A stretch of 38,286 nt of DNA from CAZWEZ01 sp964632795 (GCA_964632795.1 CAZWEZ010000027.1:1-38286); one strand, 5' to 3'; counted from the stretch's first letter, positions 24,858-33,664 are shown. The notes: generated from the sequence alone by a model not told the origin. Numbers and translations: made by a program.

Positions 24858-25266
24858 GGCCCGGATCCTCGTCGTCGCCCCCGGGCGCCAGGTCGCGGGC
24901 GACCAGCGGGTCGCGCAACAGCTCCTCGATCCGCGCCGAGCTGTCGAAGCTGGGGTCGGCCGAGAACGCGATGTCGGGGGCGTACTTGAGCCTGACGGCG
25001 CGGGCGATGCGCCGGCGCAGGAAGGGGCGGGCCCGGTTCAGGGCGGCGACCACGGTCTCGACCTCGCCCCCGCCCAGCGGCATCACGTAGGCGGTGGCCT
25101 GGCGCAGGTCGGGGCTGATCCGGACCTCGGTGACGGTGACCGGGACGTCCTGGAGGTCGGGGTCGCGGACCGCGTCGCGCTTGAGGATAGCGGCCAGGAC
25201 GTGGCGCAGTTCCTCACCGACCCGCAACTGACGCTGGCTGGGCGATCTTTCGCCTGGTCCTCTCAT
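24847..25266 (-). CDS. rbfA: Ribosome-binding factor A
   Basis: A 139-aa KH-type protein that binds the 30S subunit and helps mature the 5' end of 16S rRNA. Typical segments are RVGEELRHVLAAIL, VTVTEVRISPDLRQATAYVMPLGG and the C-terminal LKYAPDIAFSADPSFD...RIEELL block. The ATG has GAGGGAA upstream. It follows infB by 61 bp and overlaps truB. Confidence 0.96.
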   Translation of the reverse strand: MRGPGERSPSQRQLRVGEELRHVLAAILKRDAVRDPDLQDVPVTVTEVRISPDLRQATAYVMPLGGGEVETVVAALNRARPFLRRRIARAVRLKYAPDIAFSADPSFDSSARIEELLRDPLVARDLAPGGDDEDPGHGA

Positions 25267-25327
25267 GGTTCCCTCGATGGGCGCGGGGGCGGCGGCGATC
25301 CGGTGGCGGCAAGGGAGGCCCCGGGCC

Positions 25328-27892
25328 TCACAGCTCCCGAGCCACCTCCTCTATTTCGAAGCATTCGATGATGTCGCCGGTCTGGATGTCGTGGTAGTTC
25401 TCGAAGGCCATGCCGCATTCGTAGCCTTCCTTGACTTCCTTGGCGTCGTCCTTGAACCGCTTGAGCTGGGACAGGCTGCCCTCGTGGATCACCACGTTGT
25501 CGCGCACCAGGCGGACCCTGGCGCCGCGCCGGACCATGCCGTCCACCACCATGCAGCCGGCAACCTTGCCGACCTTGGAGATGTTGAAGACGTTGCGGAT
25601 CTCGGCGTTGCCCAGCAGCAGCTCGCGCAGGGTCGGCGCCAGCATCCCCGACAGCGCCTGCTTGAGGTCGTCGATCAGGTTGTAGATGATGGCGTAATAG
25701 CGGATATCCACGCCGTCGCGCCGCGCCTGCTCCTGGGCCTGGCGGTTGGCCCTGACGTTGAAGCCGATGATCAGGGCCTTCGACGCGCCGGCCAGAGTGA
25801 CGTCCGATTCGTTGATCCCGCCGACGCCCGAGTGCAGGATATCGACCTTGACCTCGTCGGTGCCGATCTTCTCCAGGGCGGCGAGGATGGCCTCCTCGGA
25901 ACCGTGGGCGTCGGTCTTGATCACCACCGGCAGGCGGTCGGCCTCGCCCTCCTCGATCCTGGCGAACATCTCCTCCAGGGTGCCGCGCTTGCTGGCCGCC
26001 GCCCTGGCGACGCGCCGCTCGTGCTGGCGGAAACTGGTCACCTGGCGGGCCCGGCTTTCGCTGTCGACGACGGCCACGTCGTCGCCCGCCGAGGGCACCC
26101 CGCTGAGGCCCGGGACCTCCACCGGCACCGCCGGGCCGGCCTCCTCAATGGCCTCGCCGTGGTCGTCCATCAGGGCCCGGACCCGGCCCCATTCGCAGCC
26201 GGCGACGAAGATGTCGCCCAGCCTCAGGGTTCCGCGCTGGACCAGGACGGTGGCCACCGATCCGCGGCCGTGGACCATCTTGGCCTCGATCACCACGCCC
26301 TCGGCGGGGCGGTCGGGATTGGCCTTGAGGTCGAGGATCTCCGACAGCAGCAGGATCGCCTCGACCAGCTTGTCGAGGTTGTCGTGCTGCTTGGCCGAGA
26401 TCTCGACCGACAGGATTTCGCCGCCCATCTCCTCGACCACCACGTCGTGCTGGAGAAGGTCGGTGCGCACCCGGCCGGCGTCGGCGCCGGGCTTGTCCAT
26501 CTTGTTGATGGCGACGATGATCGGCACCTCGGCCGCCTTGGCGTGATTGATGGCCTCGACGGTCTGGGGCATGATCCCGTCGTCGGCGGCGACCACCAGG
26601 ACGACGATGTCGGTGACCCTGGCGCCCCGGGCGCGCATGTCGGTGAAGGCGGCGTGGCCCGGGGTGTCGATGAAGGTGATCTGGACCCCCGAGGGCACCG
26701 TCACCTGGTAGGCGCCGATGTGCTGGGTGATGCCGCCGGCCTCGCCCGAGACCACGTCGGTCTGGCGAAGGGCGTCGAGCAACGACGTCTTGCCGTGATC
26801 GACGTGGCCCATCACCGTCACCACCGGGGCCCGGTGGGCCAGGTGGGCCTCGTCGTCCTCGCCGCCCTTGAGCCCGATCTCGACGTCGGATTCGCTGACC
26901 CGGGTGAACTTGTGGCCGAACTCGGTGGCCACCAGCTCGGCGGTGTCGGCGTCGATCTCCTGGTTGACGGTCGCCATGACGTCCATCTTCATCAGGGTGC
27001 GGATGACGTCGGTTGCCCGTTCGGCCATGCGGTTGGCCAGCTCCTGGACGGTGATCGTCTCGGGGATCACCACGTCGCGGACCACCTTGGTGGTCTCGCT
27101 GAGCTGGAACTGCTGCTTGTGCTTCTCCCGGGCGCGCCTGACCGAGGCCAGGGAGCGGGTGCGTTCCTCCGGTTCGCCGTCGCCGTCGACGATGGTCAGG
27201 CGGCCGGAGCGCCGCCGGGGCTCGCCGCGCCGCGCCGAAGGGAATTGCTGACGGCCCTCGGCGCGGAGCTGGCGCTTGGCGCCCCGGCCCTTCTTTTCCT
27301 TTTCCTTTTCGCCTTCCTCCAGGGCCTGCAGCTTGGCGGCGGCGGCCGACGCCGAGGCCTTGGCCATCTCCTCGCGGCGATGGGCCTCCTCGTCGGCCTG
27401 GCGGCGTTCCTCGCCTTCGGCCTTGCGCCGTTCCTCTTCCTCGATCCGGCGTCGCGCCTCTTCCTCGGCGGCCCGTTCCGCATCGGCCTCGACGGCTTCC
27501 GCGAAGGGCGTGACGCCGGCCACCGGGGAATCGGCCATGTCCTCGCCCTTCATGGCGTCCTCGAGGGCCCGGGCGCGGGCCGCCTTTTCCTCGGTGGTCA
27601 GGCTGGGGGCGGCCGGCCGCGCCGCATCGACAGCCTGCAAGAGGGCTTCGGCCTCGGCGGGGGAACCCGGCGGCAAGCCCGCTTCGAGGTCGCTCTTGAC
27701 CTCGGCCATGAGGCCCCCGGAATCGGCGACGTAGGTCCGTTTCTTGCGGACCTCGACGGTCACCATCTTGGAGCGGCCGTGGGAGAAGCTCTGCCGGACC
27801 TGACCGGACTCGACGGTCTTCTTGAGTTCCAGCTTCCCCGGCCGGGACAGGGTCAGCGGCGTCTTCTCGTCTTGTTCCGTGGTCTCGGTCAT
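25328..27892 (-). CDS. infB: Translation initiation factor IF-2
   Basis: A GTPase of 854 aa that places initiator tRNA on the 30S subunit and promotes subunit joining. It has an N-terminal LTLSRPGKLELKKTVESG motif common in alphaproteobacteria, a charged coiled region (about 138-202, rich in E, R and K), and a second IF2_N-like segment near 272-300. The G domain has G1 MGHVDHGKTS at 361-370, then DTPGHAAFTDMR and NKMDKP. The C-terminal C1/C2 domains follow. Its ATG overlaps the ylxR-type gene stop (ATGA). Confidence 0.98.
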   Translation of the reverse strand: MTETTEQDEKTPLTLSRPGKLELKKTVESGQVRQSFSHGRSKMVTVEVRKKRTYVADSGGLMAEVKSDLEAGLPPGSPAEAEALLQAVDAARPAAPSLTTEEKAARARALEDAMKGEDMADSPVAGVTPFAEAVEADAERAAEEEARRRIEEEERRKAEGEERRQADEEAHRREEMAKASASAAAAKLQALEEGEKEKEKKGRGAKRQLRAEGRQQFPSARRGEPRRRSGRLTIVDGDGEPEERTRSLASVRRAREKHKQQFQLSETTKVVRDVVIPETITVQELANRMAERATDVIRTLMKMDVMATVNQEIDADTAELVATEFGHKFTRVSESDVEIGLKGGEDDEAHLAHRAPVVTVMGHVDHGKTSLLDALRQTDVVSGEAGGITQHIGAYQVTVPSGVQITFIDTPGHAAFTDMRARGARVTDIVVLVVAADDGIMPQTVEAINHAKAAEVPIIVAINKMDKPGADAGRVRTDLLQHDVVVEEMGGEILSVEISAKQHDNLDKLVEAILLLSEILDLKANPDRPAEGVVIEAKMVHGRGSVATVLVQRGTLRLGDIFVAGCEWGRVRALMDDHGEAIEEAGPAVPVEVPGLSGVPSAGDDVAVVDSESRARQVTSFRQHERRVARAAASKRGTLEEMFARIEEGEADRLPVVIKTDAHGSEEAILAALEKIGTDEVKVDILHSGVGGINESDVTLAGASKALIIGFNVRANRQAQEQARRDGVDIRYYAIIYNLIDDLKQALSGMLAPTLRELLLGNAEIRNVFNISKVGKVAGCMVVDGMVRRGARVRLVRDNVVIHEGSLSQLKRFKDDAKEVKEGYECGMAFENYHDIQTGDIIECFEIEEVAREL

Positions 27893-28596
27893 TGCATTCC
27901 GTTCGAAATCAGTTCGATCCTCAATTGGCCGCTCCGCGAGCCCGGGCCGATTTTAATTGCGGGGGGCGCCCCCGCGACCCCCGGGGGGCTCCGGAAACCG
28001 CTCAGGCGGGCCGCCTCGCGGAGCAGGGTGTCGGCCAGCCGGCCCGGCGCCAGGGCCAGGTGGACGGTGCGTCCCCGGCCGGCGACCGAGCCCAGTTCGT
28101 CGCCGTCGAACAGCTCCAGCACCGGCGCTTCCGGGGCCAGGGTGCGCATCCTGGCGCGGCTCGCCGCGGCGCCGTCGGAAGCCGCCAGCAGGACTCCGGC
28201 GCGCCCCGCGCGCAGCCAGGCCCTGACCTTCTCCGAGCCGGCCCGCGCCTGGCCGGCGCGGCGCGCCATCCCGATCAGCGCCAGGCAGCGGCGCGCCAGC
28301 AGCCGTTCCACCAGGTCGGCGAGGCCCTCCGGGGCCACGGCCCGGGTCCGCGCCGCCTTGGCGAACAGGTTCCTGGCCCCGGCCGCGGTGACCATGTCGC
28401 GCTCGGGGCTCAACCACATGCCCCGTCCCGGAAGGCGGCCCTCCAGGTCCGGCACCACCTCGCCCTGGGCGTCGACCACGAACCGCAGCATCTCGCCCTT
28501 GGCGCGCAACGCGCCGCTGACCAGGCACCGCCTGAGCGGACCCCGGCCTTTGCCGTCGCTGCCCTTGCCGGACGATTTCCGCTGCCGTCGGGCCAT
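27889..28596 (-). CDS. YlxR/DUF448 RNA-binding protein fused to an L7Ae-like domain
   Basis: A 235-aa protein. Residues about 20-95 are the YlxR (DUF448) domain: GPLRRCLVSGALRAKGEMLRF and GRLPGRGMWLSPERD. Residues about 105-200 form an L7Ae/L30e-like RNA-binding domain (ALIGMARRAGQARAGSEKV...GRAGVLLAASDGA). This fusion is the usual alphaproteobacterial form between nusA and infB. In Bacillus and relatives YlxR (RnpM) binds RNase P RNA; the role here is not known. It lies 15 bp downstream of nusA and overlaps infB by 4 nt. Confidence 0.92.
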   Translation of the reverse strand: MARRQRKSSGKGSDGKGRGPLRRCLVSGALRAKGEMLRFVVDAQGEVVPDLEGRLPGRGMWLSPERDMVTAAGARNLFAKAARTRAVAPEGLADLVERLLARRCLALIGMARRAGQARAGSEKVRAWLRAGRAGVLLAASDGAAASRARMRTLAPEAPVLELFDGDELGSVAGRGRTVHLALAPGRLADTLLREAARLSGFRSPPGVAGAPPAIKIGPGSRSGQLRIELISNGMQ

Positions 28597-28611
28597 CTCC
28601 GCTCAACCTTC

Positions 28612-30192
28612 TCAACCGTCGTCCTCGGGCGGCGGGTCGCCGTCGTCCGCCGCCGGTTCCTCGTCGGCGAACCACGGGGCGCGGGCCGCCATGATGATCT
28701 CGTTGGTCTGGGCCTCGCTGAGCGAGTTGGGGGGAACGATCTCCATCAGCTCGTCGCTGGCCAGGTCGGCCAGGTCGTCGAGGGTCTTGATCTCGTTCTC
28801 GCCGAGTGCCACCAGGATCGCCGGCGTCATCCCCTCGAGTCCGGCCAACTCGTCGCTGACCTCCAGCTCGCGGCGGCGGCGGGTGAACTCCTCATCGCGG
28901 GCCGCCAGGTAGGCGCGGGCGCGCTCGCCCAGTTCGTTGCCCACCTCCTCGTCGAAGCCCTCGATCCGGACCAGGTCGTCGAGGGGGACGAAGGCGACCT
29001 CCTCGACCGAGGTGAAGCCCTCGGTGACCAGCAGGTGGGCGATCACGTCGTCGACGTCCAGCGCCTCGATCAGCATCTGCGAGCGGCTCATGAACTCCTG
29101 GCTGCGGCGCTCCGATTCCTCGGCCTCGGTCAGGATGTCGATGTCCCAGCCCGACAGCTGGGAGGCCAGGCGCACGTTCTGGCCGCGGCGCCCGATGGCG
29201 AGGCTGAGCTGCTCGTCGGGGACCACCACCTCGATCCGGGCGGCCTCTTCGTCCAGCACCACCTTGGCGACCTCGGCCGGGGCCAGGGCGTTGACGATGA
29301 AGGTCGCGGAATCGGGCGACCACTGGATGATGTCGATCTTCTCTCCCTGCAGCTCGCCGACCACCGCCTGGACGCGCGACCCGCGCATGCCGATGCAGGG
29401 GCCTACGGGATCGATGCTGGAATCGTTGGACAGGACGGCGATCTTGGCCCGCGAGCCGGGGTCCCGGGCCACCGACTTGATCTCGATGATGCCGTCGTAG
29501 ATTTCCGGCACTTCCTGGGCGAACAGCTTGGACATGAACTGGGGGTGGGTGCGCGACAGGAAAATCTGCGGCCCGCGGGGCTCCTCGCGGACGTCGACGA
29601 TATAGGAGCGCACCCGGTCGCCGTTGGAGAAGTGCTCGCGGGGGATCGATTCGTCGCGGCGCAACAGCGCCTCGGCGCGTCCCAGATCGACGATCACGTT
29701 GCCGAACTCGATGCGCTTGACCAGGCCGTTGACGATCTCGCCGATGCGGTCCTTGTATTCCTCGTACTGGCGCTTGCGCTCGGCTTCGCGGACCTTCTGG
29801 ACGATCACCTGCTTGGCGGTCTGGGCGGCGATGCGCCCGAAGTCGATGGGCGGCAGGGGGTCGATGATGAAGTCGCCGATCTCGGCGTCGGACTTCTTCT
29901 TGCGGGCCGCCTCGAGGGTGATCTGGGTGACCTCGTTCTCGATCTCCTCGGCGACCTCGATGTAGCGGGCCAGGGCGATCTCGCCGTTCTTGCGGTCGAT
30001 GGTGGCGCGGATGTCGTGTTCGTGCCCGTACTTGGAGCGGCCGGCCTTCTGGATCGCCTGCTCCATGGCCTCCAGGACCTCGTCCTGTTCGATGCCCTTG
30101 TCGCGGGCCACGGTCTCGGCCACCTGCAACAGCTCGGGGCGGGCGTGAACCGAGTTGGGTTCCGGGTTCGGTTCGCTCATCGTGGGTGTCAT
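28612..30192 (-). CDS. nusA: Transcription termination/antitermination factor NusA
   Basis: Binds RNA polymerase and controls pausing, termination and rRNA antitermination. It has an N-terminal RNAP-binding domain (about 15-140), an S1 domain (GDRVRSYIVDVREEPRGPQI), KH1 and KH2 (CIGMRGSRVQAVVGEL; LAIGRRGQNVRLASQL), then helix-hairpin-helix acidic repeats (DDLVRIEGFDEEVGNEL and a second copy) and an acidic tail. It is 526 aa. ATG 30192 overlaps the rimP stop (ATGA); the internal ATG 30180 (MSEPNPEPN) is also possible, with AAGGA 12-13 nt upstream. Confidence 0.97.
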   Translation of the reverse strand: MTPTMSEPNPEPNSVHARPELLQVAETVARDKGIEQDEVLEAMEQAIQKAGRSKYGHEHDIRATIDRKNGEIALARYIEVAEEIENEVTQITLEAARKKKSDAEIGDFIIDPLPPIDFGRIAAQTAKQVIVQKVREAERKRQYEEYKDRIGEIVNGLVKRIEFGNVIVDLGRAEALLRRDESIPREHFSNGDRVRSYIVDVREEPRGPQIFLSRTHPQFMSKLFAQEVPEIYDGIIEIKSVARDPGSRAKIAVLSNDSSIDPVGPCIGMRGSRVQAVVGELQGEKIDIIQWSPDSATFIVNALAPAEVAKVVLDEEAARIEVVVPDEQLSLAIGRRGQNVRLASQLSGWDIDILTEAEESERRSQEFMSRSQMLIEALDVDDVIAHLLVTEGFTSVEEVAFVPLDDLVRIEGFDEEVGNELGERARAYLAARDEEFTRRRRELEVSDELAGLEGMTPAILVALGENEIKTLDDLADLASDELMEIVPPNSLSEAQTNEIIMAARAPWFADEEPAADDGDPPPEDDG

Positions 30193-30668
30193 TCCTTTGA
30201 TGTCTCGATCAACTCGTCGTTCAGGATCAGTTTGGCTCGCTTGACGTCACCATGGCTCAACTCGACCTCGGCGCCGTCCACCCGGATGCGGATGATGTCG
30301 CCGTCGATGCCCAGCAGCCGGCCTCGGAACCGCCGCTGGCCATCGATCGCACGGCCGGTTTCGATCTTCGCCTCGAAGCCGGCGAAGCGCTCGAAATCGG
30401 CGCGCCGGACCAGCGGGCGGTCGATCCCCGGCGAGCTCACCTCCAGCGTGAAGGCGCCCTCCAGGGGGGCCTCGACATCGAGGGCCACGGAGATGGCGCG
30501 GCTCACTTCGGCACAGTCCTCGACCGCTATCGCTCCACCGTCCCGACGCTCGACCATCACCTGAAGCCGCTGATGCTGTTGGCCGGATAGCAGCACGCGC
30601 ACGATGTCGAATCCCATGTCTTCGATGCTAGGTGCGACCAGCCGCTCGATGCGGCCCGCGATATCCAT
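30189..30668 (-). CDS. rimP: Ribosome maturation factor RimP
   Basis: A 159-aa factor needed for 30S maturation. The start at ATG 30668 (MDIAGRIERLVAPSIEDMGF) matches the family and has GGAG 9 nt upstream. Earlier in-frame starts would translate through the leader hairpin and are unlikely. Conserved blocks include FTLEVSSPGIDRPLVRRADF and GRLLGIDGDIIRIRVDG. It is the first gene of the nusA-infB operon and overlaps nusA by 4 nt. Confidence 0.95.
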   Translation of the reverse strand: MDIAGRIERLVAPSIEDMGFDIVRVLLSGQQHQRLQVMVERRDGGAIAVEDCAEVSRAISVALDVEAPLEGAFTLEVSSPGIDRPLVRRADFERFAGFEAKIETGRAIDGQRRFRGRLLGIDGDIIRIRVDGAEVELSHGDVKRAKLILNDELIETSKE

Positions 30669-30707
30669 CTCAGGCGACTCCATCCTTTGCCGCCCGGCCC
30701 GGACCGG

Positions 30708-30750
30708 AAAAAAGCGGCCCAAAACATGAAAGGCGGGCCTTAGGCCCACC
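30708..30750 (-). promoter_or_regulatory. Attenuator-like hairpins in the rimP-nusA leader
   Basis: On the minus strand GGTGGGCC-TAA-GGCCCGCC forms an 8-bp stem with one U-G pair and a 3-nt loop, directly followed by TTTCATGTTTT. The 3' half of that stem (GGCCC) can instead pair with GGGCC at 30720-30716, which is followed by GCTTTTTT. Two mutually exclusive hairpins, each with a U-run, lie 40-80 nt before the rimP start. This layout is expected of a transcription attenuator; NusA-dependent feedback on this operon is known in E. coli, and here it is inferred. Confidence 0.55.
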
Positions 30751-30867
30751 CCACCAAACCCGATCCAATGCCGAGCCTAACGAGAGCGCATCGTTCATCG
30801 ACGCCGCACCATATATACCCCCGGGCACCGTCAAGACAAGGGTTTTGTGCGCTCCGGGGCGGCCCGC

Positions 30868-31563
30868 TCAGCCCCGTGCCAGGCGCCGGAAGCGCAGATG
30901 CACACAGGGCACGCCGCGGGCCAGCGCCTTGGCCTCGTAGCGGGTCTCGAAGCCGTCCTCGGGGCGCCGGCGCCAGTCCCCGGGGCGGCGCGCCGGCCAG
31001 GCGAACGCGGGATGGGCGAGGACGTGCTCCAGGGTCCAGCGCACGTAGCCCATGTGGTCGCTGGCGAAGCGCAGTTCGCCGCCGTCCTCGAGCAGGCGAG
31101 CCAGCACGTCCAGGGTCGCGGGCGAGATGAAGCGGCGCTTGTGATGGCGCTTCTTGGGCCACGGGTCGGCGAACAGCACGAACACCCGGGCGATGCTTGC
31201 CGCCGGCAGGGCCCCGAGCAGCAGCCGCGCGTCGTCGTCGAAGAGGCGGACGTTGGCCAGCCCCAGGCGGTCGATGTGGGAGAGCAGGCTGGCCACCCCG
31301 TTGAGGTAGGTCTCGCAGCCGATGAAGGCGATCTCCGGGTGGGCCGCGGCCTGCGCCGCCAGGTGCTCGCCGGCCCCGAAGCCGATCTCCAGCCACACCG
31401 CGCGTGGCGGCTCGGTGAAGGCGGCCGGCGGGTCGAGACAGCCGCCCGCGGCGGGCGGCGCCAGACGGACGGCGGGCAGCAGGTGTTCCAGGAGTTGGCG
31501 CCGGCCCCGGCGCAGGCGGCGGCCTTGGCGACGGCCGAACGAGCGGGGCCTGTCGTCGCTCAA
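30868..31563 (-). CDS. trmB: tRNA (guanine-N7)-methyltransferase TrmB
   Basis: Methylates G46 in the variable loop of tRNAs. The protein (231 aa) begins with the Arg-rich SFGRRQGRRLRRGRRQLL typical of the family. It has the SAM-binding WLEIGFGAGEHL and the signature DPWPKKRHHKRR. The start is TTG 31563, overlapping the metK stop (TTGA); no other start fits the N-terminus. The pairing metK-trmB-rimP is usual in alphaproteobacteria. Confidence 0.95.
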   Translation of the reverse strand: MSDDRPRSFGRRQGRRLRRGRRQLLEHLLPAVRLAPPAAGGCLDPPAAFTEPPRAVWLEIGFGAGEHLAAQAAAHPEIAFIGCETYLNGVASLLSHIDRLGLANVRLFDDDARLLLGALPAASIARVFVLFADPWPKKRHHKRRFISPATLDVLARLLEDGGELRFASDHMGYVRWTLEHVLAHPAFAWPARRPGDWRRRPEDGFETRYEAKALARGVPCVHLRFRRLARG

Positions 31564-32735
31564 CTGGCCCCGAAGGTCTTCTTGAGGCGGTCGACGAGGT
31601 CGGTGCGTTCCCACGAGAACCCGCCGTCGTCTTCCGGCTCCCGGCCGAAGTGGCCGTAGGCCGCGGTGCGGGCGTAGATCGGCCGGCTCAGTTTCAGGTG
31701 CTGGCGGATGCCGCGCGGCGACAGGTCGACCATGTCCTGAAGGACGTCGCCCAGGGTGTCGTCGTCGACCTCGCCGGTACCGTGGGTGTTGATGTAGACC
31801 GACAGCGGCTCGGGGATGCCGATCGCGTAGGCCAGCTGGATGGTGCAGGCGTTGGCGAGGCCGGCGGCGACCACGTTCTTGGCCAGATAGCGCGCGACAT
31901 AGGCCGCCGAACGGTCGACCTTGGTCGGGTCCTTGCCGGAAAACGCGCCCCCGCCGTGGGGCGCCGCGCCGCCGTAGGTGTCGACGATGATCTTGCGCCC
32001 GGTCAACCCGGCGTCGCCGTCCGGCCCGCCGATCACGAAGCGGCCGGTGGGATTGACATGGAAGTGCTTGTCGTCGCACATCCAGCCCTCGGGCAGGGTG
32101 TCGACGACGAAGGGGCGGACGATCTCGCGGACGTCATCCTGGGACATCTCGACGCCGTGCTGGGTGGCGACCACCACGGCGGTCGCCGCGACCGGCTTGT
32201 CGTTGACGTAGCGCAGCGTGACCTGGCTCTTGGAATCGGGCCCCAGGCCCGGGATGCGGCCGGCGTGGCGGGCCTCGGCCATGTTCCGCAGGATGGCATG
32301 GGCGTAGTGGATGGAGGCCGGCATCAGGGTCTCGGTCTCGTTGCAGGCATAGCCGAACATCATCCCCTGGTCGCCGGCGCCTTCGTCCTTGTTGCCGCTG
32401 GCATCGACCCCCATGGCGATGTCGCTCGATTGGGGGTGGACGTGGACCGCGACCTCGGCCGTCTCCCAGTGGAACCCGTCCTGCTCGTAGCCGATGTCGC
32501 GAACCGCCTGGCGGGCGACCACCTCCAAGGTGTCGTGGGTAATCGAGGACGGCCCGCGGACCTCGCCGGCGAGCACGATGAGGTTGGTCGTGCACAGGGT
32601 CTCGACGCCGACCCGGGAATGGGGATCGGCGGCGAGGAAGGTATCGACCACGGCGTCCGAGATGCGGTCGCAGACCTTGTCGGGATGCCCTTCCGAAACG
32701 GATTCGCTGGTGAAGATGTAGTCGGCCTTAGACAT
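31560..32735 (-). CDS. metK: S-adenosylmethionine synthetase
   Basis: Makes SAM from methionine and ATP. At 391 aa it has the family signatures: FTSESVSEGHPDKVCDRISD at the N-terminus (ATP-binding His), GDQGMMFGYA, and GGGAFSGKDPTKVDRSAAY. ATG 32735 is preceded by GGAGGG at 7-nt spacing. It is directly under a SAM-II-type aptamer (32810-32872), which would switch the gene off when SAM is plentiful, and is followed by trmB with a 4-nt overlap. Confidence 0.98.
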   Translation of the reverse strand: MSKADYIFTSESVSEGHPDKVCDRISDAVVDTFLAADPHSRVGVETLCTTNLIVLAGEVRGPSSITHDTLEVVARQAVRDIGYEQDGFHWETAEVAVHVHPQSSDIAMGVDASGNKDEGAGDQGMMFGYACNETETLMPASIHYAHAILRNMAEARHAGRIPGLGPDSKSQVTLRYVNDKPVAATAVVVATQHGVEMSQDDVREIVRPFVVDTLPEGWMCDDKHFHVNPTGRFVIGGPDGDAGLTGRKIIVDTYGGAAPHGGGAFSGKDPTKVDRSAAYVARYLAKNVVAAGLANACTIQLAYAIGIPEPLSVYINTHGTGEVDDDTLGDVLQDMVDLSPRGIRQHLKLSRPIYARTAAYGHFGREPEDDGGFSWERTDLVDRLKKTFGAS

Positions 32736-32809
32736 CACAGGGCCCTCCGAAGCTTTGTGTGCGTCCAATTGGACCGGGGGCCTCAAACAGGCGCGGCGCC
32801 GTAATGAGC

Positions 32810-32872
32810 CCACTTAGCGCCTTTTTTTACGTGGCGGCAAGCAGTCCAAATCCACCCACGTCCGCCGCCCGG
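32810..32872 (-). ncRNA. SAM-II-type riboswitch aptamer upstream of metK
   Basis: Minus-strand reading: stem CGTGG (32860-32856) pairs with CCACG (32834-32830). The enclosed segment holds TGGATTTGG and CTGCTTGC, and the 3' side has GTAAAAAAAGG and CGCTAAG. These are the hallmarks of SAM-II (CGUGG-UGAUUUG...GCUUGC...CCACGU-AAA...CGCUAAA), with two extra G residues near the conserved UGAUUU. SAM-II aptamers occur almost only in alphaproteobacteria and control methionine/SAM genes. The 75 nt to the start codon include a GGCCCCC that could pair with the GGAGGGCC ribosome-binding region. Confidence 0.72.
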
Positions 32873-32891
32873 GGATGGGCGGCGGCGGACC

Positions 32892-32920
32892 TTGTTGCAG
32901 TCTTTTTGCTCGGGCGTCAA
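32892..32920 (-). promoter_or_regulatory. Candidate metK promoter
   Basis: TTGACG (minus, 32920-32915) is a good -35 hexamer. The element 17 bp downstream (CAACAA, 32897-32892) is a poor -10. The predicted start lies just before a 9-bp GC hairpin (32890-32882 with 32868-32860) that stacks against the aptamer stem. The rest of the 312-bp gap between the XRE gene and metK shows no gene. Confidence 0.4.
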
Positions 32921-33047
32921 GGGGTTTCAGACAGACCTCGAGAACGACCGCCGCAACAAGATGTCGGCAGCCCCGGGACAGTCTCGGCACGGCCCCCGTT
33001 CGTCCCCGGCCGATGGCAGCCATCCACCGGGGGGAAGCAGGGTCGGG

Positions 33048-33533
33048 CTAGTCGCCGTCGCTGGCGTTGGCCAGGGACTTGGTCAGCTCGAACAGCCGCT
33101 TGCGGACCTTGGGGTTGGTGATCCTGTAGTAGGCGCGCACCAATTCCAGGGTTTCCCGGCGGGCCAGGGGATCGGGCTCGAAGGATATCTGGGTCTGGTC
33201 GCTCAGCCCGCGTCCTTCCCGAGCCTTGATTTCCTCGGGCATGTCGTCGAAGAAGAACGACACCGGGACATCGAGGATGCGGCTCAACTCGAACAATCGG
33301 CTGGCCCCGATCCGGTTGGCCCCGCGCTCGTACTTCTGGATCTGCTGGAAGGTGAGGCCGACGGCGTCACCCAGCTTCTCCTGACTGAGCCCGAGCAGGG
33401 TCCGGCGCAGTCGGACACGGCGTCCGACGTGGATATCGACCGGCCGCGGCACCCCGGGCGGGTGCTTGGGAACCTTGAAACGCCGGACGCGGGCTCGGCC
33501 CTTGCCCTTTTTGGAACTCGTTGGTTTCTTCAT
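33048..33533 (-). CDS. XRE-family helix-turn-helix regulator
   Basis: A 161-aa DNA-binding protein with a very basic N-terminus (KKPTSSKKGKGRARVRRFK) followed by an XRE/Cro-type helix-turn-helix (about 33-90): VGRRVRLRRTLLGLSQEKLG, then LTFQQIQKYERGANRIGASRL. The C-terminal part (PLARRETLELVRAYYRITN...VRKRLFELTKSLA) is a helical region seen in a widespread alphaproteobacterial group of such regulators, for which no target can be named. It lies upstream of metK in the same direction. Its own promoter region carries tandem direct repeats suited to autoregulation. Confidence 0.88.
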   Translation of the reverse strand: MKKPTSSKKGKGRARVRRFKVPKHPPGVPRPVDIHVGRRVRLRRTLLGLSQEKLGDAVGLTFQQIQKYERGANRIGASRLFELSRILDVPVSFFFDDMPEEIKAREGRGLSDQTQISFEPDPLARRETLELVRAYYRITNPKVRKRLFELTKSLANASDGD

Positions 33534-33584
33534 TATCGACTCATACAGTTATCGTTGTGATTAGATTCAAATCGTGATCGTCGA

Positions 33585-33632
33585 CGTATGTCACAAGTGC
33601 CATCGAAAAGATTTTGATGGTTGTCGCATACG
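33585..33632. repeat. Imperfect inverted repeat in the XRE gene leader
   Basis: CGTATG (33585-33590) and CATACG (33627-33632), with inner CCATC (33600-33604) and GATGG (33616-33620), form a two-part stem around an AT-rich loop. It lies within the 5' untranslated region predicted from the promoter at 33717-33744. Confidence 0.5.
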
Positions 33633-33664
33633 ATTGAAAATCACAAACAAATGGTTTTCGCTTC

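Noticed and set aside
25265..28912. Very long plus-strand reading frame (1215 codons) opposite infB
   Set aside because: It is antisense to infB and ylxR, has no recognisable domain, and is explained by high GC content and codon-position bias of the real genes.
27892..30564. 890-codon plus-strand frame opposite nusA and rimP
   Set aside because: Same reason: a shadow of conserved minus-strand genes, with low-complexity composition.
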